Source: Planctomycetota bacterium
GTDB lineage: Bacteria > Planctomycetota > UBA1135 > GCA-002748355
Reading direction: 5' to 3'
Assembly: GCA_002748355.1 (NCBI GenBank)
Contig: PDSF01000038.1
Location: 1-64,000, forward strand
DNA length: 64,000 nucleotides
The position numbers were made by a program, and so were the translations under genes. Under the pieces are notes generated by a model. That model had not been told where the DNA came from and ran no database searches. It saw nothing but the letters and a program-made list of their open reading frames with translations. This document shows positions 8,418-16,590 of the stretch, piece by piece. Each line of letters begins with the position of its first letter. Position 1 is the first letter of the stretch.

Positions 8418-9590
8418 ATGCTTGCAGCGTCGCTGCTGCTCTTCTTTCCCAGACATTCTGCCGAGCTTCTGGCTCAGGACGAGAGGCCTCGGCCTGTAGT
8501 CCCATGCAATTTCTGCGACAGCAAGGGTGCCAAGGAGTGCAAACGTCACTCGCGCAAGGAGCGCGAGCTCGAGGCGAAGGAGCTGGTGCGTTTTTGCTCG
8601 AAGGCGATTCGCTGCAAGAACTGTGCAGGCACGATGGAGGTCGATTGCAAGCGTTGTAATAACAAGAAGAAGGAGGCGGAGCTTGGCAATAAGCGCAAGC
8701 AAAACCTGGAGTGGCTACAGAAGCGGATCGACAAGATCGAGAAGCCTATCCGACACGAGGCCCTACACCTGAGTTCGAAGAACTTCGATCTGACCTATGA
8801 CCTCAAGCCGATGAAGGTCGGCAAGCGGCGGCTCAGCCAGCACGAGCATGGGCATCTCTACCTGGAGCGCCTTGAGGACTTCCGCGAGCTCTTTGTCGAG
8901 ACTCTGCAGCTCAGCCGTAACGACTTGTCGATTCGCACCGAGGTCTTCATGTGGCGTGATGGCGGTGATCAATCATGGGCTGCGCGCAAGTTCGCCGACA
9001 TGGGGACCAGCGGTACCGGCGTCAAGCTGATGGGGACCTACAGCATCTACACGATGCAGTATCAGAAACGCTACATGAAGGACGACAAGGATCTGCACCG
9101 CAACGTCGTCCACAACGTCTGCCATCTCTTGCTCTCGAATATCAAACCAGAGCAGTGGATCGGCCAGCTCAAGGGTGGCTGGGTTGATGCTGGCCTGGCC
9201 CATTACTTCGAGTTCAAGCTGGACGAGAAGTGCACCAACTTTTGCTACCAAGAGCAGGCGAACAATCGCAGCTTCAAGAACGGTAAGTGGCTGGTTCCCG
9301 TGCGCAAAATGGTCGCGATGGACAACCTGGAGATCTTTGCCGAGACGATTTCGAAGAACACCGACCAGCTGACGGCGAAGGAGCATGCTCTTTCCTTTAG
9401 TTATGTGCACTTCCTCCTCGAGGGTGATCTTGTAAAGAAGGACCATGGCAAGGCCATGATGAAGCTGGTTCGTGCGCTGAAGGCGAAGAGGGCGACCCGC
9501 GAAGGCCTTCGCGAGGCCTATGGCATTTCGACCTTCGCATTCGTGGAGAAGTGGAAGAAATGGGTTCTCAGCACCTACCCGACGCGATGA
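8418..9590 (+). CDS. Secreted DUF1570-like protein with DnaJ-like Cys motifs; protease site altered
   Basis: A 390-residue exported protein. A signal peptide covers residues 1-20 (ends ELLAQ). Residues 30-80 hold four zinc-knuckle-like motifs, C30xxC33, C41xxH44, C66xxC69 and C77xxC80, in the manner of DnaJ cysteine-rich domains. The rest resembles DUF1570/gluzincin-like proteins common in planctomycetes. Where the peptidase HExxH is expected there is H232-N-V-C-H236, and the WxxEGLAxY third-ligand motif reads WVDAGLAHYFE with Asp257. So the catalytic Glu is lost, and enzymatic activity is doubtful even though two His and an acidic residue could still bind metal. ATG 8418 is preceded by AAGGGA at good spacing; an upstream ATG at 8391 is the alternative. 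The stop overlaps the next start (ATGA). Confidence 0.6.
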   Translation: MLAASLLLFFPRHSAELLAQDERPRPVVPCNFCDSKGAKECKRHSRKERELEAKELVRFCSKAIRCKNCAGTMEVDCKRCNNKKKEAELGNKRKQNLEWLQKRIDKIEKPIRHEALHLSSKNFDLTYDLKPMKVGKRRLSQHEHGHLYLERLEDFRELFVETLQLSRNDLSIRTEVFMWRDGGDQSWAARKFADMGTSGTGVKLMGTYSIYTMQYQKRYMKDDKDLHRNVVHNVCHLLLSNIKPEQWIGQLKGGWVDAGLAHYFEFKLDEKCTNFCYQEQANNRSFKNGKWLVPVRKMVAMDNLEIFAETISKNTDQLTAKEHALSFSYVHFLLEGDLVKKDHGKAMMKLVRALKAKRATREGLREAYGISTFAFVEKWKKWVLSTYPTR

Positions 9591-11146
9591 AGCCGCAGCT
9601 CTTGTTCTTGGCGGCCAGCCTCTGCGCTGCGCCTAGTCTCTGCGGGCAATCGCCGCTACTGCGTGATTTTGAGCGCAACTTCTTCGTCGAGCGGCTGATT
9701 CGCATCGAGCGGGCCTATCAAGTGGCGAAGCCTAAGGATCGGATCGCTGCGCAGAGGATCCTCGCCGAGCAGCGCCGCTGGGTCGGGGTCGACTCGGCTG
9801 CTGGCCGCAGGGCAAAGGAGCTGGCCTCGGCTTTCGCGGTGCTGCATGGGCGACCGGCGGATCATGGGCCTACTCTGAGCCGCTTTGATTTCATGCTCTA
9901 CGCGCTGCCAGAGCTGGTGGACCCGCAGAAGACGGCAGGCGAGCGGCGGCGCTTTTTCGCCATGCATAAGTTCGCGCGCAATCCCCGCGATACAGCGCCA
10001 GACGAGCAAATCGATCCGGGGGCCGAATGCATCTTCTTGACCGGACGCGGCGTCTTTGGACTGCGTAAGCCTGAGGAGCTGCGTCTGCGTTTTACCCTGC
10101 GCGATGCTGCTTCGATGGCCACGCTCGCGACCACGGTTCGCGGTGATGATAAGGACCCTCGCGCTTGGCTTGCTTATGCGCTCAAGGCCTCGATGGATAT
10201 GAAGCCATGGGTTCGCGATCTGCCGGAGGGGTGCTTCTTTCGCAGCTTCTTTGCCGATCTGGAGATCTATGCTGGTAGCTGGCCGGAGCCTGGTGGTTTG
10301 CGTTCGCGGATGCCTTTTCACGTGGCGCCGGGCTTTACGAAAATGGCCCTGCGCTTCTTCGAGGAGCAGGCGGCGCTAAGGAAGGAGCTAAGCCCGGATC
10401 CGGTGCTCAAGGCTTCACTCGCCGTGCGAACGGCGGAGGTCGTCCGCGTCCTGATGGGAGATGCTGCCAAGCTCTACTCCTGGCCCTGTGAAGCCTTGCG
10501 CGAAGGGCAGGGCTTACTCGAGCGATTGCGTAGGGGGAAACGCCTTGCGCCGGCGCCGAAAGCTGGGCGAGAAGTCCACGGGGTTCCGAGTCCAGCTGGC
10601 GGCTACGAGGAGCTCCTCGTTATGTGGCGCAAGAACGAGGACGGGCGTATTCCTCGCGCCAGCATCATTGTCGCCCCGATGGACTTTGGGGTTCACTGGG
10701 CTACGTCGCCGCTGGGCCTGGGCATCGAGCGGGAGGAACTCTTGGGGCATGAGCCCGGGCTGCTGGCCTTCGTGCCCTCCCATGGGCTTGGCTACGCGCA
10801 GACCCTTTTGAAGCGGCGCTTTGGGGTCGAGCCCGCCGTGACCCGGCTGCTTGGGGTCTTCGAAGGAGGGGTCGCGCTCCGGCTTGAGCTACCGGCCCTG
10901 AAGGAGGCGGTTCAGCGGCTCAGTCTGATCGCCGGAGAGGTCCCTTCTGACAATGAGCTGCGCTCGGGGAAGGCGGAGAGCTTCGAGGTGATTGGGGCCT
11001 GGGGCTTTCCGCTCCCTTCCCAGCTCAAAGCCATGGCGCCGATGAAGGAGCGCCTTGGCGCTGCTTGGCCCGAGGGGCGCTTCCATCTCGATGTGCCGGA
11101 GCATCGCTCGCTGCGAGATGCGCTACTGCGTGCCTTGCGTCCTTGA
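9587..11146 (+). CDS. Secreted protein of unknown function, coupled to the DUF1570-like gene
   Basis: A 519-residue protein with a signal peptide (residues 1 to about 21, ending SLCGQS). I do not recognise a family. The mature part is mostly helical by composition, rich in Arg, Leu and Ala, with no repeats and no obvious catalytic motif. The start chosen overlaps the stop of the preceding gene (ATGA); an ATG at 9551 in frame would extend it over the upstream coding region and lose the signal peptide. The pairing suggests the two exported proteins act together, but no function can be stated. Confidence 0.55.
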   Translation: MKPQLLFLAASLCAAPSLCGQSPLLRDFERNFFVERLIRIERAYQVAKPKDRIAAQRILAEQRRWVGVDSAAGRRAKELASAFAVLHGRPADHGPTLSRFDFMLYALPELVDPQKTAGERRRFFAMHKFARNPRDTAPDEQIDPGAECIFLTGRGVFGLRKPEELRLRFTLRDAASMATLATTVRGDDKDPRAWLAYALKASMDMKPWVRDLPEGCFFRSFFADLEIYAGSWPEPGGLRSRMPFHVAPGFTKMALRFFEEQAALRKELSPDPVLKASLAVRTAEVVRVLMGDAAKLYSWPCEALREGQGLLERLRRGKRLAPAPKAGREVHGVPSPAGGYEELLVMWRKNEDGRIPRASIIVAPMDFGVHWATSPLGLGIEREELLGHEPGLLAFVPSHGLGYAQTLLKRRFGVEPAVTRLLGVFEGGVALRLELPALKEAVQRLSLIAGEVPSDNELRSGKAESFEVIGAWGFPLPSQLKAMAPMKERLGAAWPEGRFHLDVPEHRSLRDALLRALRP

Positions 11147-11198
11147 GCTTCTGAGCCCCCGAAATCCTGAGCCCTCAGCCTCAGCCTTGCTGCCGGGC

Positions 11199-12149
11199 TC
11201 AGTTCTTGTGAGGGCGGCGCTTCTGCGCTGAGTCGCGCAGGATCTCGGGCAGGGCGAACTCCATGGGCTCGGCCGGGCCCTCGTATTCGGTGATCTCATC
11301 GGCGCCGAGTTCTCGCAGTCTCTTGATGACGCCCTGCACCGAGATTTCGGGAGTCGAGGCGCCAGAGGTGATCCCGACCCTCTCGACGCCCTGCAGCCAC
11401 TCCTCACGGATCTCGGCGGGGCCGAGGATGAGGTGGCTCTTAAGGCCGCGCGCTTCGCCCAGTTCACGTAGGCGATTGGAGTTGGAGCTGGTGGGATCGC
11501 CAATGACCAGCCAGAGCTGGACATCCGGTGATAGGACCTTGACCGCTTCTTGGCGGTTGGTGGTCGCGTAGCAGATGTCGTCCTTCTGCGAGCGGATGGA
11601 TGGGAAGCGGCGCTTGAGCACCGAGGTGATCGTCGAGGCCTCGTCGATGGACAGGGTGGTTTGGGTCAGGATCGCGACCTGCTCCGGGTCTGGGACTTCG
11701 ACGAGTTCGGCCTCCTCGACGTTTTCGATCACGATTGTGTTCTCGGGAGCTTCGCCGACCACCCCTTCGATCTCGACATGCTTGCGGTGGCCGACCAGGA
11801 GGATGGTGTGTCCCTTACGCGAATGGACCCTCGCCTCCTTGTGGACACGGGTCACGAGCGGACAGGTGGCGTCGATGACCCGCAGGCTCCGCTCCTCGGC
11901 CTCCTGCACGACGGCCGGCGAGACGCCGTGGGCCGAGAAGACCAGCCAAGAGTCCTTCGGGACCTCCTGGATGTCGTCGACGAAGATGGCTCCCTTGGTC
12001 CTCAGGTCCTCGACGACCACGGCGTTGTGCACGATCTCGTGGCGCACGTAGACCGGCGCTCCGAAGCGATCCAGGGCGCGATCTACGATCTCAATGGCGC
12101 GTTCGACGCCGGCACAGAAGCCGCGAGGGCGGGCGAGGAAGATTTTCAT
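11199..12149 (-). CDS. ispH: 4-hydroxy-3-methylbut-2-enyl diphosphate reductase IspH
   Basis: A 316-residue [4Fe-4S] enzyme for the last step of the MEP isoprenoid pathway, converting HMBPP to IPP and DMAPP. The three cluster cysteines are visible: C12 in ARPRGFCAGV, C96 in IDATCPLV and C193 in ICYATTNRQ. The substrate-binding histidines H41 (RHEIVHN), H74 (SAHGVSP) and H124 (GHRKHVEIEG), with catalytic E126 next to the last, are also in place, as are TSSNSNRL and the TSGASTPE loop. Length and start match the family. An HpnE-type enzyme at the right end of the window uses isoprenoid-derived squalene precursors, which fits an organism relying on the MEP route. Confidence 0.96.
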   Translation of the reverse strand: MKIFLARPRGFCAGVERAIEIVDRALDRFGAPVYVRHEIVHNAVVVEDLRTKGAIFVDDIQEVPKDSWLVFSAHGVSPAVVQEAEERSLRVIDATCPLVTRVHKEARVHSRKGHTILLVGHRKHVEIEGVVGEAPENTIVIENVEEAELVEVPDPEQVAILTQTTLSIDEASTITSVLKRRFPSIRSQKDDICYATTNRQEAVKVLSPDVQLWLVIGDPTSSNSNRLRELGEARGLKSHLILGPAEIREEWLQGVERVGITSGASTPEISVQGVIKRLRELGADEITEYEGPAEPMEFALPEILRDSAQKRRPHKN

Positions 12150-12201
12150 AGGGGCGGAGAGGTTAGAGGCTTCCTTCCTCTAGGCCACCTACTGCCCCGA
12201 A

Positions 12202-13131
12202 TCAGTAGTCGAGGTGTTTCTTTAGCAGCGAGATGATCTTGGGCGTTAGCTCCCGGTTTTCGGGATCCATCATGTCGTCGTGGTCCATTTCCGGCAGGAT
12301 TTCGATGCTCTTCTCCGAGTTGGGGACGAGCTGCAGCCAGCCGGTGACCAGCTCCGGGGGAGCGACGCTGTCCTTCTCGCCGACGAGGAAGTGGATCGGG
12401 GCGAAGTGGAGGCTGCCGAAGTTGTCAGCCAAAGCCGGAAAGTCGAGGGAGCTTTTGGTGATCAAGTGAGCACCGAAGAGAGCCAGGCTGGCTGTGGGCC
12501 GCAGAGGCAGGTGGTAGCCGCGTAGGGTGCGCTGTAGCCGTCGCTTTGGCGTTTCGCTCGGGGCCACGAAGATCACGCAGCCGAGTTCGTCGATTCGCTC
12601 GGGTATCTGCATCGCAGCGACAGCAGCCATATCGCTGGCCACCAGGGCGATGCGATCCTTCTTGTAGCCCTTGGTTTCGATCAGCCAGTCGAGAGCCGCT
12701 TGCAGATCCAGGGTCTCCTTGATGCCGCCGGTGCTCGTTGCGCCGTCGCTGAGCCCGGATCCCCGGAAGTCGAAGCAGAGGAAGCCCAGGCCGTGCTTGA
12801 GGAAGAGCGAGACGTAGAGATCCCGCCATTGCCCGCGATGGCTATCCCGGCCATGGGCCAGGAGGATGATTGGCTTGTCCCGTGCCTCCGAGTGCCATCC
12901 GCGCAGGGTGACTCCATCAGCCGTTTGGAACTCGACTTCGCCGACAGAGACACCGCGGGTGCGGGGTTCCAGCAAGAGACCGTGGCTGTTGGGGCGGATC
13001 AAGACCCAGCAGATCCCGGCGCTGAGCACGATGTAGCTGGCCGCTAGTAGCACCATGAGCGAAATGACTCGGCCCAGCGGGCTGCGCTTCTTGGGTTTGC
13101 CGCGACTTGGCTTTTGTTTGGACTTGACCAT
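12202..13131 (-). CDS. Alpha/beta hydrolase with N-terminal membrane anchor
   Basis: A 309-residue protein. A basic N-terminus (residues 1-22) and one hydrophobic segment (about 23-46) place the catalytic domain probably outside the cytoplasmic membrane. The hydrolase core shows LLAHGRDSHRG (oxyanion-hole region), CFDFRGSGLSDG, the nucleophile region ALVASDMAAV (Ser-Asp rather than the usual GxSxG), the acid in LVGEKDSVAPP and the histidine in EMDHDDM. It resembles the BAAT/YqkD-like serine hydrolases. The missing glycines around the serine are unusual but tolerated in some members. It lies 52 bp upstream of ispH on the same strand. Substrate unknown. Confidence 0.75.
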   Translation of the reverse strand: MVKSKQKPSRGKPKKRSPLGRVISLMVLLAASYIVLSAGICWVLIRPNSHGLLLEPRTRGVSVGEVEFQTADGVTLRGWHSEARDKPIILLAHGRDSHRGQWRDLYVSLFLKHGLGFLCFDFRGSGLSDGATSTGGIKETLDLQAALDWLIETKGYKKDRIALVASDMAAVAAMQIPERIDELGCVIFVAPSETPKRRLQRTLRGYHLPLRPTASLALFGAHLITKSSLDFPALADNFGSLHFAPIHFLVGEKDSVAPPELVTGWLQLVPNSEKSIEILPEMDHDDMMDPENRELTPKIISLLKKHLDY

Positions 13132-13250
13132 GGTGGGAAATCTCTCGCTGCGATCGGGCTGCTGGCATTTCTCGGCTGAGCGAAGGGCTCAAGGCCGCTA
13201 TGTGGGTTTGTCGAAATCCACGGGTAGCCATGTTGAGTGAGGATCCCGAA

Positions 13251-13520
13251 ATGCCCGAAAAGCCCAGCGTCGACCAGGCAGAACGCAGGCGCGAAACGCG
13301 CCGAAGCCTCGATCGCAACGTTCGGATCATGTTCCGCGGGGCAGAGCTCGAGGGCTGCTCGGGGAACCTGTCGAAGAGCGGGGTCTACTTCACAGCGGCG
13401 GGACAGGTCGAGGTGCAGGTCCATGTCGCCGGCGAGGCCGAGCCGCGGCGTGGCCGGATCGTGCGTGTTGGTGAGATGCGCGACGGCGAGCTCGGGGTTG
13501 CGGTGAAATTTCTCGACTAG
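13251..13520 (+). CDS. Small single-domain PilZ protein
   Basis: An 89-residue stand-alone PilZ domain, the common c-di-GMP receptor. The N-terminal RRETRRSLDR supplies the RxxxR phosphate-binding arginines and GNLSKSGVYF matches the [DN]xSxxG strand motif, so ligand binding looks possible. ATG 13251 is preceded by GAGG at 8 nt; an in-frame ATG at 13230 would add seven residues. No effector domain is attached, so it would act by protein contact. It is convergent with rsgA (25 bp between the stops) and divergent from the alpha/beta hydrolase gene. Confidence 0.7.
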   Translation: MPEKPSVDQAERRRETRRSLDRNVRIMFRGAELEGCSGNLSKSGVYFTAAGQVEVQVHVAGEAEPRRGRIVRVGEMRDGELGVAVKFLD

Positions 13521-13545
13521 TCGGTGGCGGGAGAAGGCTTCTGGT

Positions 13546-14502
13546 TCAGCCGAGCTTGCTGAGCAGGTCGCAGTAGGACTCGTAGCGGAACGCTTCGATC
13601 TCGCCACGCTTCAGCGCAGCCAGCACCGCGCAGTCCGGCTCGTGCGTATGGCTACAGTCGCGGTAGGAGCATTCTCCTAGGAAGGGGCGCATCTCTCGGA
13701 ACAGCGTCGCGAGTTCGGCGCGCTCCAGGCCGAAGAGGCCGAAGTTGCGGATCCCTGGCGTGTCGACTACGTGCCCGCCGTTTTCGAGGCGGAGCAGCGA
13801 GCTATGCGTCGTGGTGTGCTTGCCTTCGCGATGCCGACCACTGATCTTGCCGACACGCAGCGAGAGTCCGGGCTCGATGGCGTTCAGCAGGGAGGACTTG
13901 CCGACTCCGGAGAGGCCGCTGAAGACGGTGATCTTGTCCTCGAGCACAGCGCGCAGTTCGTCGATGCCGCGCCCCTGGGCGGCGGAGCAAAGGTGGACTG
14001 GATAGCCGAGGCCTTCGTAGAAGCGACGCCAGGTCTCGGAGCTATGGACTAGCTCTGGGCCGCCAGCGGCGAGGACTTCGGCCTTCTTTGCTTTGCGTTG
14101 GCCTTCGAGGTCGAGTTTGTTGAGGACGATGCGGGCCTGCATGCCGCCGCGTTCGGCGCCGGCGAGGATCCTGTCGACGATACGCGGCCGGAACAGAGGG
14201 TCGACGATCGCCGAGACGATCAGCACCTGGTCGACGTTGGCGACGAGAACCTGCTCCATCGTGCCTTCGCCGGCGCTGGCGCGGGCGAGCTTGCTCTTGC
14301 GCGGGAGCACGGCTTCGATGGCGCCGCCCTCCTCGCTGTCCAGATCCACGACGACATAGTCGCCGACCGCGATCGGGTTCTTGACCCGGCCCTTGTCTTC
14401 AAAGAGTCGCCCGCGCGGGGTCAGGAGGTGGACCTGACCTTCGACTTCTACGTGGCAGCGTTTGGCGTCGATCCGGACGACGAGACCGTGTAGCTCGCTC
14501 AT
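13546..14502 (-). CDS. rsgA: Ribosome small subunit-dependent GTPase RsgA
   Basis: A 318-residue circularly permuted GTPase that acts in late 30S maturation. Order of parts: N-terminal OB-fold (about residues 1-75), then the permuted GTPase with G4 NKLDL before G1 GLSGVGKSS, G2 in GKHTTTHS and G3 DTPG, and a C-terminal zinc segment with CSYRDCSHTHEPDC. All metal ligands appear present. I start at MSELHG (14502); an in-frame upstream start at 14544 would add 14 residues with no family support. It stands alone, divergent from gluQ. Confidence 0.94.
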   Translation of the reverse strand: MSELHGLVVRIDAKRCHVEVEGQVHLLTPRGRLFEDKGRVKNPIAVGDYVVVDLDSEEGGAIEAVLPRKSKLARASAGEGTMEQVLVANVDQVLIVSAIVDPLFRPRIVDRILAGAERGGMQARIVLNKLDLEGQRKAKKAEVLAAGGPELVHSSETWRRFYEGLGYPVHLCSAAQGRGIDELRAVLEDKITVFSGLSGVGKSSLLNAIEPGLSLRVGKISGRHREGKHTTTHSSLLRLENGGHVVDTPGIRNFGLFGLERAELATLFREMRPFLGECSYRDCSHTHEPDCAVLAALKRGEIEAFRYESYCDLLSKLG

Positions 14503-14632
14503 GAGGGGAAGCGTAACGGCTGCGCCCCGGACTCGGCTGCCCAATCTGCTAAGGGGCTCCGGCGGCTCTTCCTCGGCAGAGTTCGTGATATCTGCTCTGA
14601 CACCGGGCTCGCCTTAGCTAGGCTCGCCGCGA

Positions 14633-15580
14633 ATGACTCCCTTCGAAGTCGTGGGCCGACTCGCACCCAGCCCGACCGGGGCCCTGCATCTCGGCAACGC
14701 CCGTAGCTTCCTGCTCGCTTGGCTCTCCGTGCGCTCACGGGGCGGGGCCCTGCTGTGCCGGGTCGAGGACCTGGATGGGCCGCGGACCAAGGAGGGGGCC
14801 GCCGAGCAGGCGATCGACGAGCTTTCCTGGCTTGGCCTCGATTGGGACGGAGAGGCGCAACTGCAGAGCCTGCGGCTGCCGCGCTTCGAGGTGGCGCTCG
14901 ACCATCTGCGGCGCAAGGGTCTGGTCTACCCCTGCGTTTGCACGCGCAGCGAGATTGAGCGCTCGCAGTCGGCGCCGCAGGAAGCTCTGGACCACGGGAC
15001 ACGCTATCCCGGCACTTGCCGTGGGCGCTTTGCGAGCGCGGAGGAAGCTCGCGCTGCCACCGGTCGCGAGCCGGCCTGGCGCTTTCGGGTTCCGGACGGG
15101 CGCTTCGTCGAATGGGATGACCTGGTGCAGGGGCCGCAGGCCATCGATGTCAGCGCCGACAGTGGCGACTTCGTGGTGGCGAAGAAGGACGGGCAGCCGG
15201 CCTATCAGCTGGCGGTGGTCGTGGATGATGGCGACTTTGCGATCAATGAGGTGCTGCGCGGGGATGACCTGCTCAGTTCGACTCCGCGGCAGATTCTGCT
15301 CTACGAGGCGCTTGGGATGCCGCTGCCCAGCTTCGCCCACGTGCCGCTGGTCCTTGGTGCCGATGGTCGGCGCCTGGCCAAACGCCACGGCGACAGCCGC
15401 ATCGCCACCTACCGGCGGCGCGGTGTCGAGGCCGAGGAGATCCTTGGATTCTTGGCTTGGACCCTTGGGCTGCAGGAGGAGCCGCGTCCGAAGGCAGCGG
15501 CGGAATTCCTCGAAGGCTTCGACTTGGCGGCGTTGCCGAAGACGCCCTACCGTTTCGAGCTGGCGCCCTGGGAGAGATGA
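14633..15580 (+). CDS. gluQ: Glutamyl-Q tRNA(Asp) synthetase GluQ
   Basis: A 315-residue truncated GluRS paralogue that attaches glutamate to queuosine in the anticodon loop of tRNA-Asp. The class I synthetase core is clear: GRLAPSPTGALHLGNAR contains the HIGH-like HLGN, RVEDLDGPR is the Glu-binding strand, and RLAKRHGD replaces KMSKS. A zinc site CVC...Y...C (PCVCTRSEIE through RYPGTC) is present, and the C-terminal anticodon-binding domain of GluRS is missing, both as expected of GluQ. The substrate tRNA-Asp(GTC) gene is also in this window at 50210. It begins a run of closely spaced or overlapping plus-strand genes up to rarA. Confidence 0.92.
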   Translation: MTPFEVVGRLAPSPTGALHLGNARSFLLAWLSVRSRGGALLCRVEDLDGPRTKEGAAEQAIDELSWLGLDWDGEAQLQSLRLPRFEVALDHLRRKGLVYPCVCTRSEIERSQSAPQEALDHGTRYPGTCRGRFASAEEARAATGREPAWRFRVPDGRFVEWDDLVQGPQAIDVSADSGDFVVAKKDGQPAYQLAVVVDDGDFAINEVLRGDDLLSSTPRQILLYEALGMPLPSFAHVPLVLGADGRRLAKRHGDSRIATYRRRGVEAEEILGFLAWTLGLQEEPRPKAAAEFLEGFDLAALPKTPYRFELAPWER

Positions 15581-15581
15581 G

Positions 15582-15665
15582 ATGAGCTGGGCTGTGCTCG
15601 CTGGCTCTGTGATCATTCGGTCCTCGATGGCCCATGCGCGATTGCCCGTGAAGGAGTCCCGATGA
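15582..15665 (+). CDS. Possible 27-residue micro-ORF between gluQ and the methyltransferase
   Basis: One base after the gluQ stop, an ATG preceded by GGAGAG opens a 27-codon frame (begins MSWAVLAGS, ends VKESR) whose TGA overlaps the ATG of the next micro-ORF (ATGA). It has no similarity that I recognise. It may be a coupling leader or chance; the tight chain of overlaps is the only evidence. Confidence 0.25.
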   Translation: MSWAVLAGSVIIRSSMAHARLPVKESR

Positions 15666-15769
15666 CTGCTCGTGCCGACCTTGCCGCTGCTGGCCTGTCC
15701 TTGCCTTTGCTGCTGCCTTTGGCGATGGGCTGGACTGGCCTTTCAGAGTTATTGGGCGGGGGGCGATAG
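15662..15769 (+). CDS. Possible 35-residue hydrophobic micro-protein
   Basis: The ATG at 15662 follows a strong ribosome-binding site (GAAGGAGT, 4 nt spacing). The predicted peptide is 35 residues with a hydrophobic core (LAAAGLSLPLLLPLAMGW) long enough for one membrane span. Its TAG stop shares a base with the GTG start of the rRNA methyltransferase gene. It could be a real small membrane protein or a leader that couples translation of the methyltransferase to gluQ. Confidence 0.35.
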   Translation: MTARADLAAAGLSLPLLLPLAMGWTGLSELLGGGR

Positions 15770-16590
15770 TGAGCCCTTTTTCTCGGATGCCACCGCGCAT
15801 CGATTCCCCGAAGAACGCCCTGGTCGGCGAGCTGCGCAAGATCCGCGAGCGCGGCGACGGTCGGCTGGTTTTTGCCGAAGGCGCCCGGCTGGTGCTGGAG
15901 GGGCTTGCTGCCGGTCTGGGCTGTGAGCGCTTGCTCGTTGCGGATGGCTTTGCCAGGTCGCAGCACGCGGCTGACTTGGAGGTCGTCGTTCAGGCCAAGC
16001 AGCTTCGGCCTCAGGAATGCAGCGACGCAGCGATGGCGCGGATCAGCGGGCTGGAGACGCCTCCGGGCGTGGTGGCGCTTTTTCAGCGGCCGAAGCTGGA
16101 GGCCGAGCAGCTCTTGGAGCAGGGGGCGCTGCTTTGCATCGCGGCTGGGGTTCGCGATCCCGGCAATCTCGGGGCCCTGCTGCGCTGCTGTGAAGCGGCT
16201 GGGGTGACGGCCTTCGTGGCCCTGGCGGGGAGCGCCGACCCCTACCGCGACAAGGCGCTGCGGGCCTCGGCCGGGAGCGTGTTCCGGGTGCCCTGCCTCA
16301 CGGGGCTTCGGCTGGAGACCCTCCGCTCCTGGGTGGCGCAGCGCGGGCTGCGCTTGATTACCACGGAGCTAAGGGCAGAGGATTCTCTCTGGGATGCGGA
16401 GTTTGGGGAGGGACCGCTCGGCTTTGTCATCGGCGCCGAGGGCGCTGGCGTGCCGGCCGAAGTCTCGCAGCTCGCGGCACTGCGCCTACGCATCCCGATG
16501 GCCGGGCAGGTCGAGAGTCTCAATGTTGCGGTGGCGGCGGGTCTGGTGCTCTTTGAGGCGCGTCGCCGAGCCGAGCGAGCTGGGCGATGA
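15769..16590 (+). CDS. TrmH/SpoU-family RNA 2'-O-methyltransferase
   Basis: A 273-residue SPOUT methyltransferase. An N-terminal substrate-binding domain (about residues 1-110, with the RLVFAEGARLVLEGL pattern of the L30e-like SpoU_sub_bind fold) precedes the knotted catalytic domain. All three SpoU motifs are visible: motif 1 in RDPGNLGALLR, motif 2 in IGAEGAGV and motif 3 in IPMAGQVESLNVAVAA. It methylates a ribose 2'-OH in rRNA or tRNA using SAM; the target base is unknown. The GTG start at 15769 is supported by its one-base overlap with the preceding micro-ORF; ATG 15787 is the alternative. Its stop overlaps the rarA start. Confidence 0.87.
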   Translation: MSPFSRMPPRIDSPKNALVGELRKIRERGDGRLVFAEGARLVLEGLAAGLGCERLLVADGFARSQHAADLEVVVQAKQLRPQECSDAAMARISGLETPPGVVALFQRPKLEAEQLLEQGALLCIAAGVRDPGNLGALLRCCEAAGVTAFVALAGSADPYRDKALRASAGSVFRVPCLTGLRLETLRSWVAQRGLRLITTELRAEDSLWDAEFGEGPLGFVIGAEGAGVPAEVSQLAALRLRIPMAGQVESLNVAVAAGLVLFEARRRAERAGR

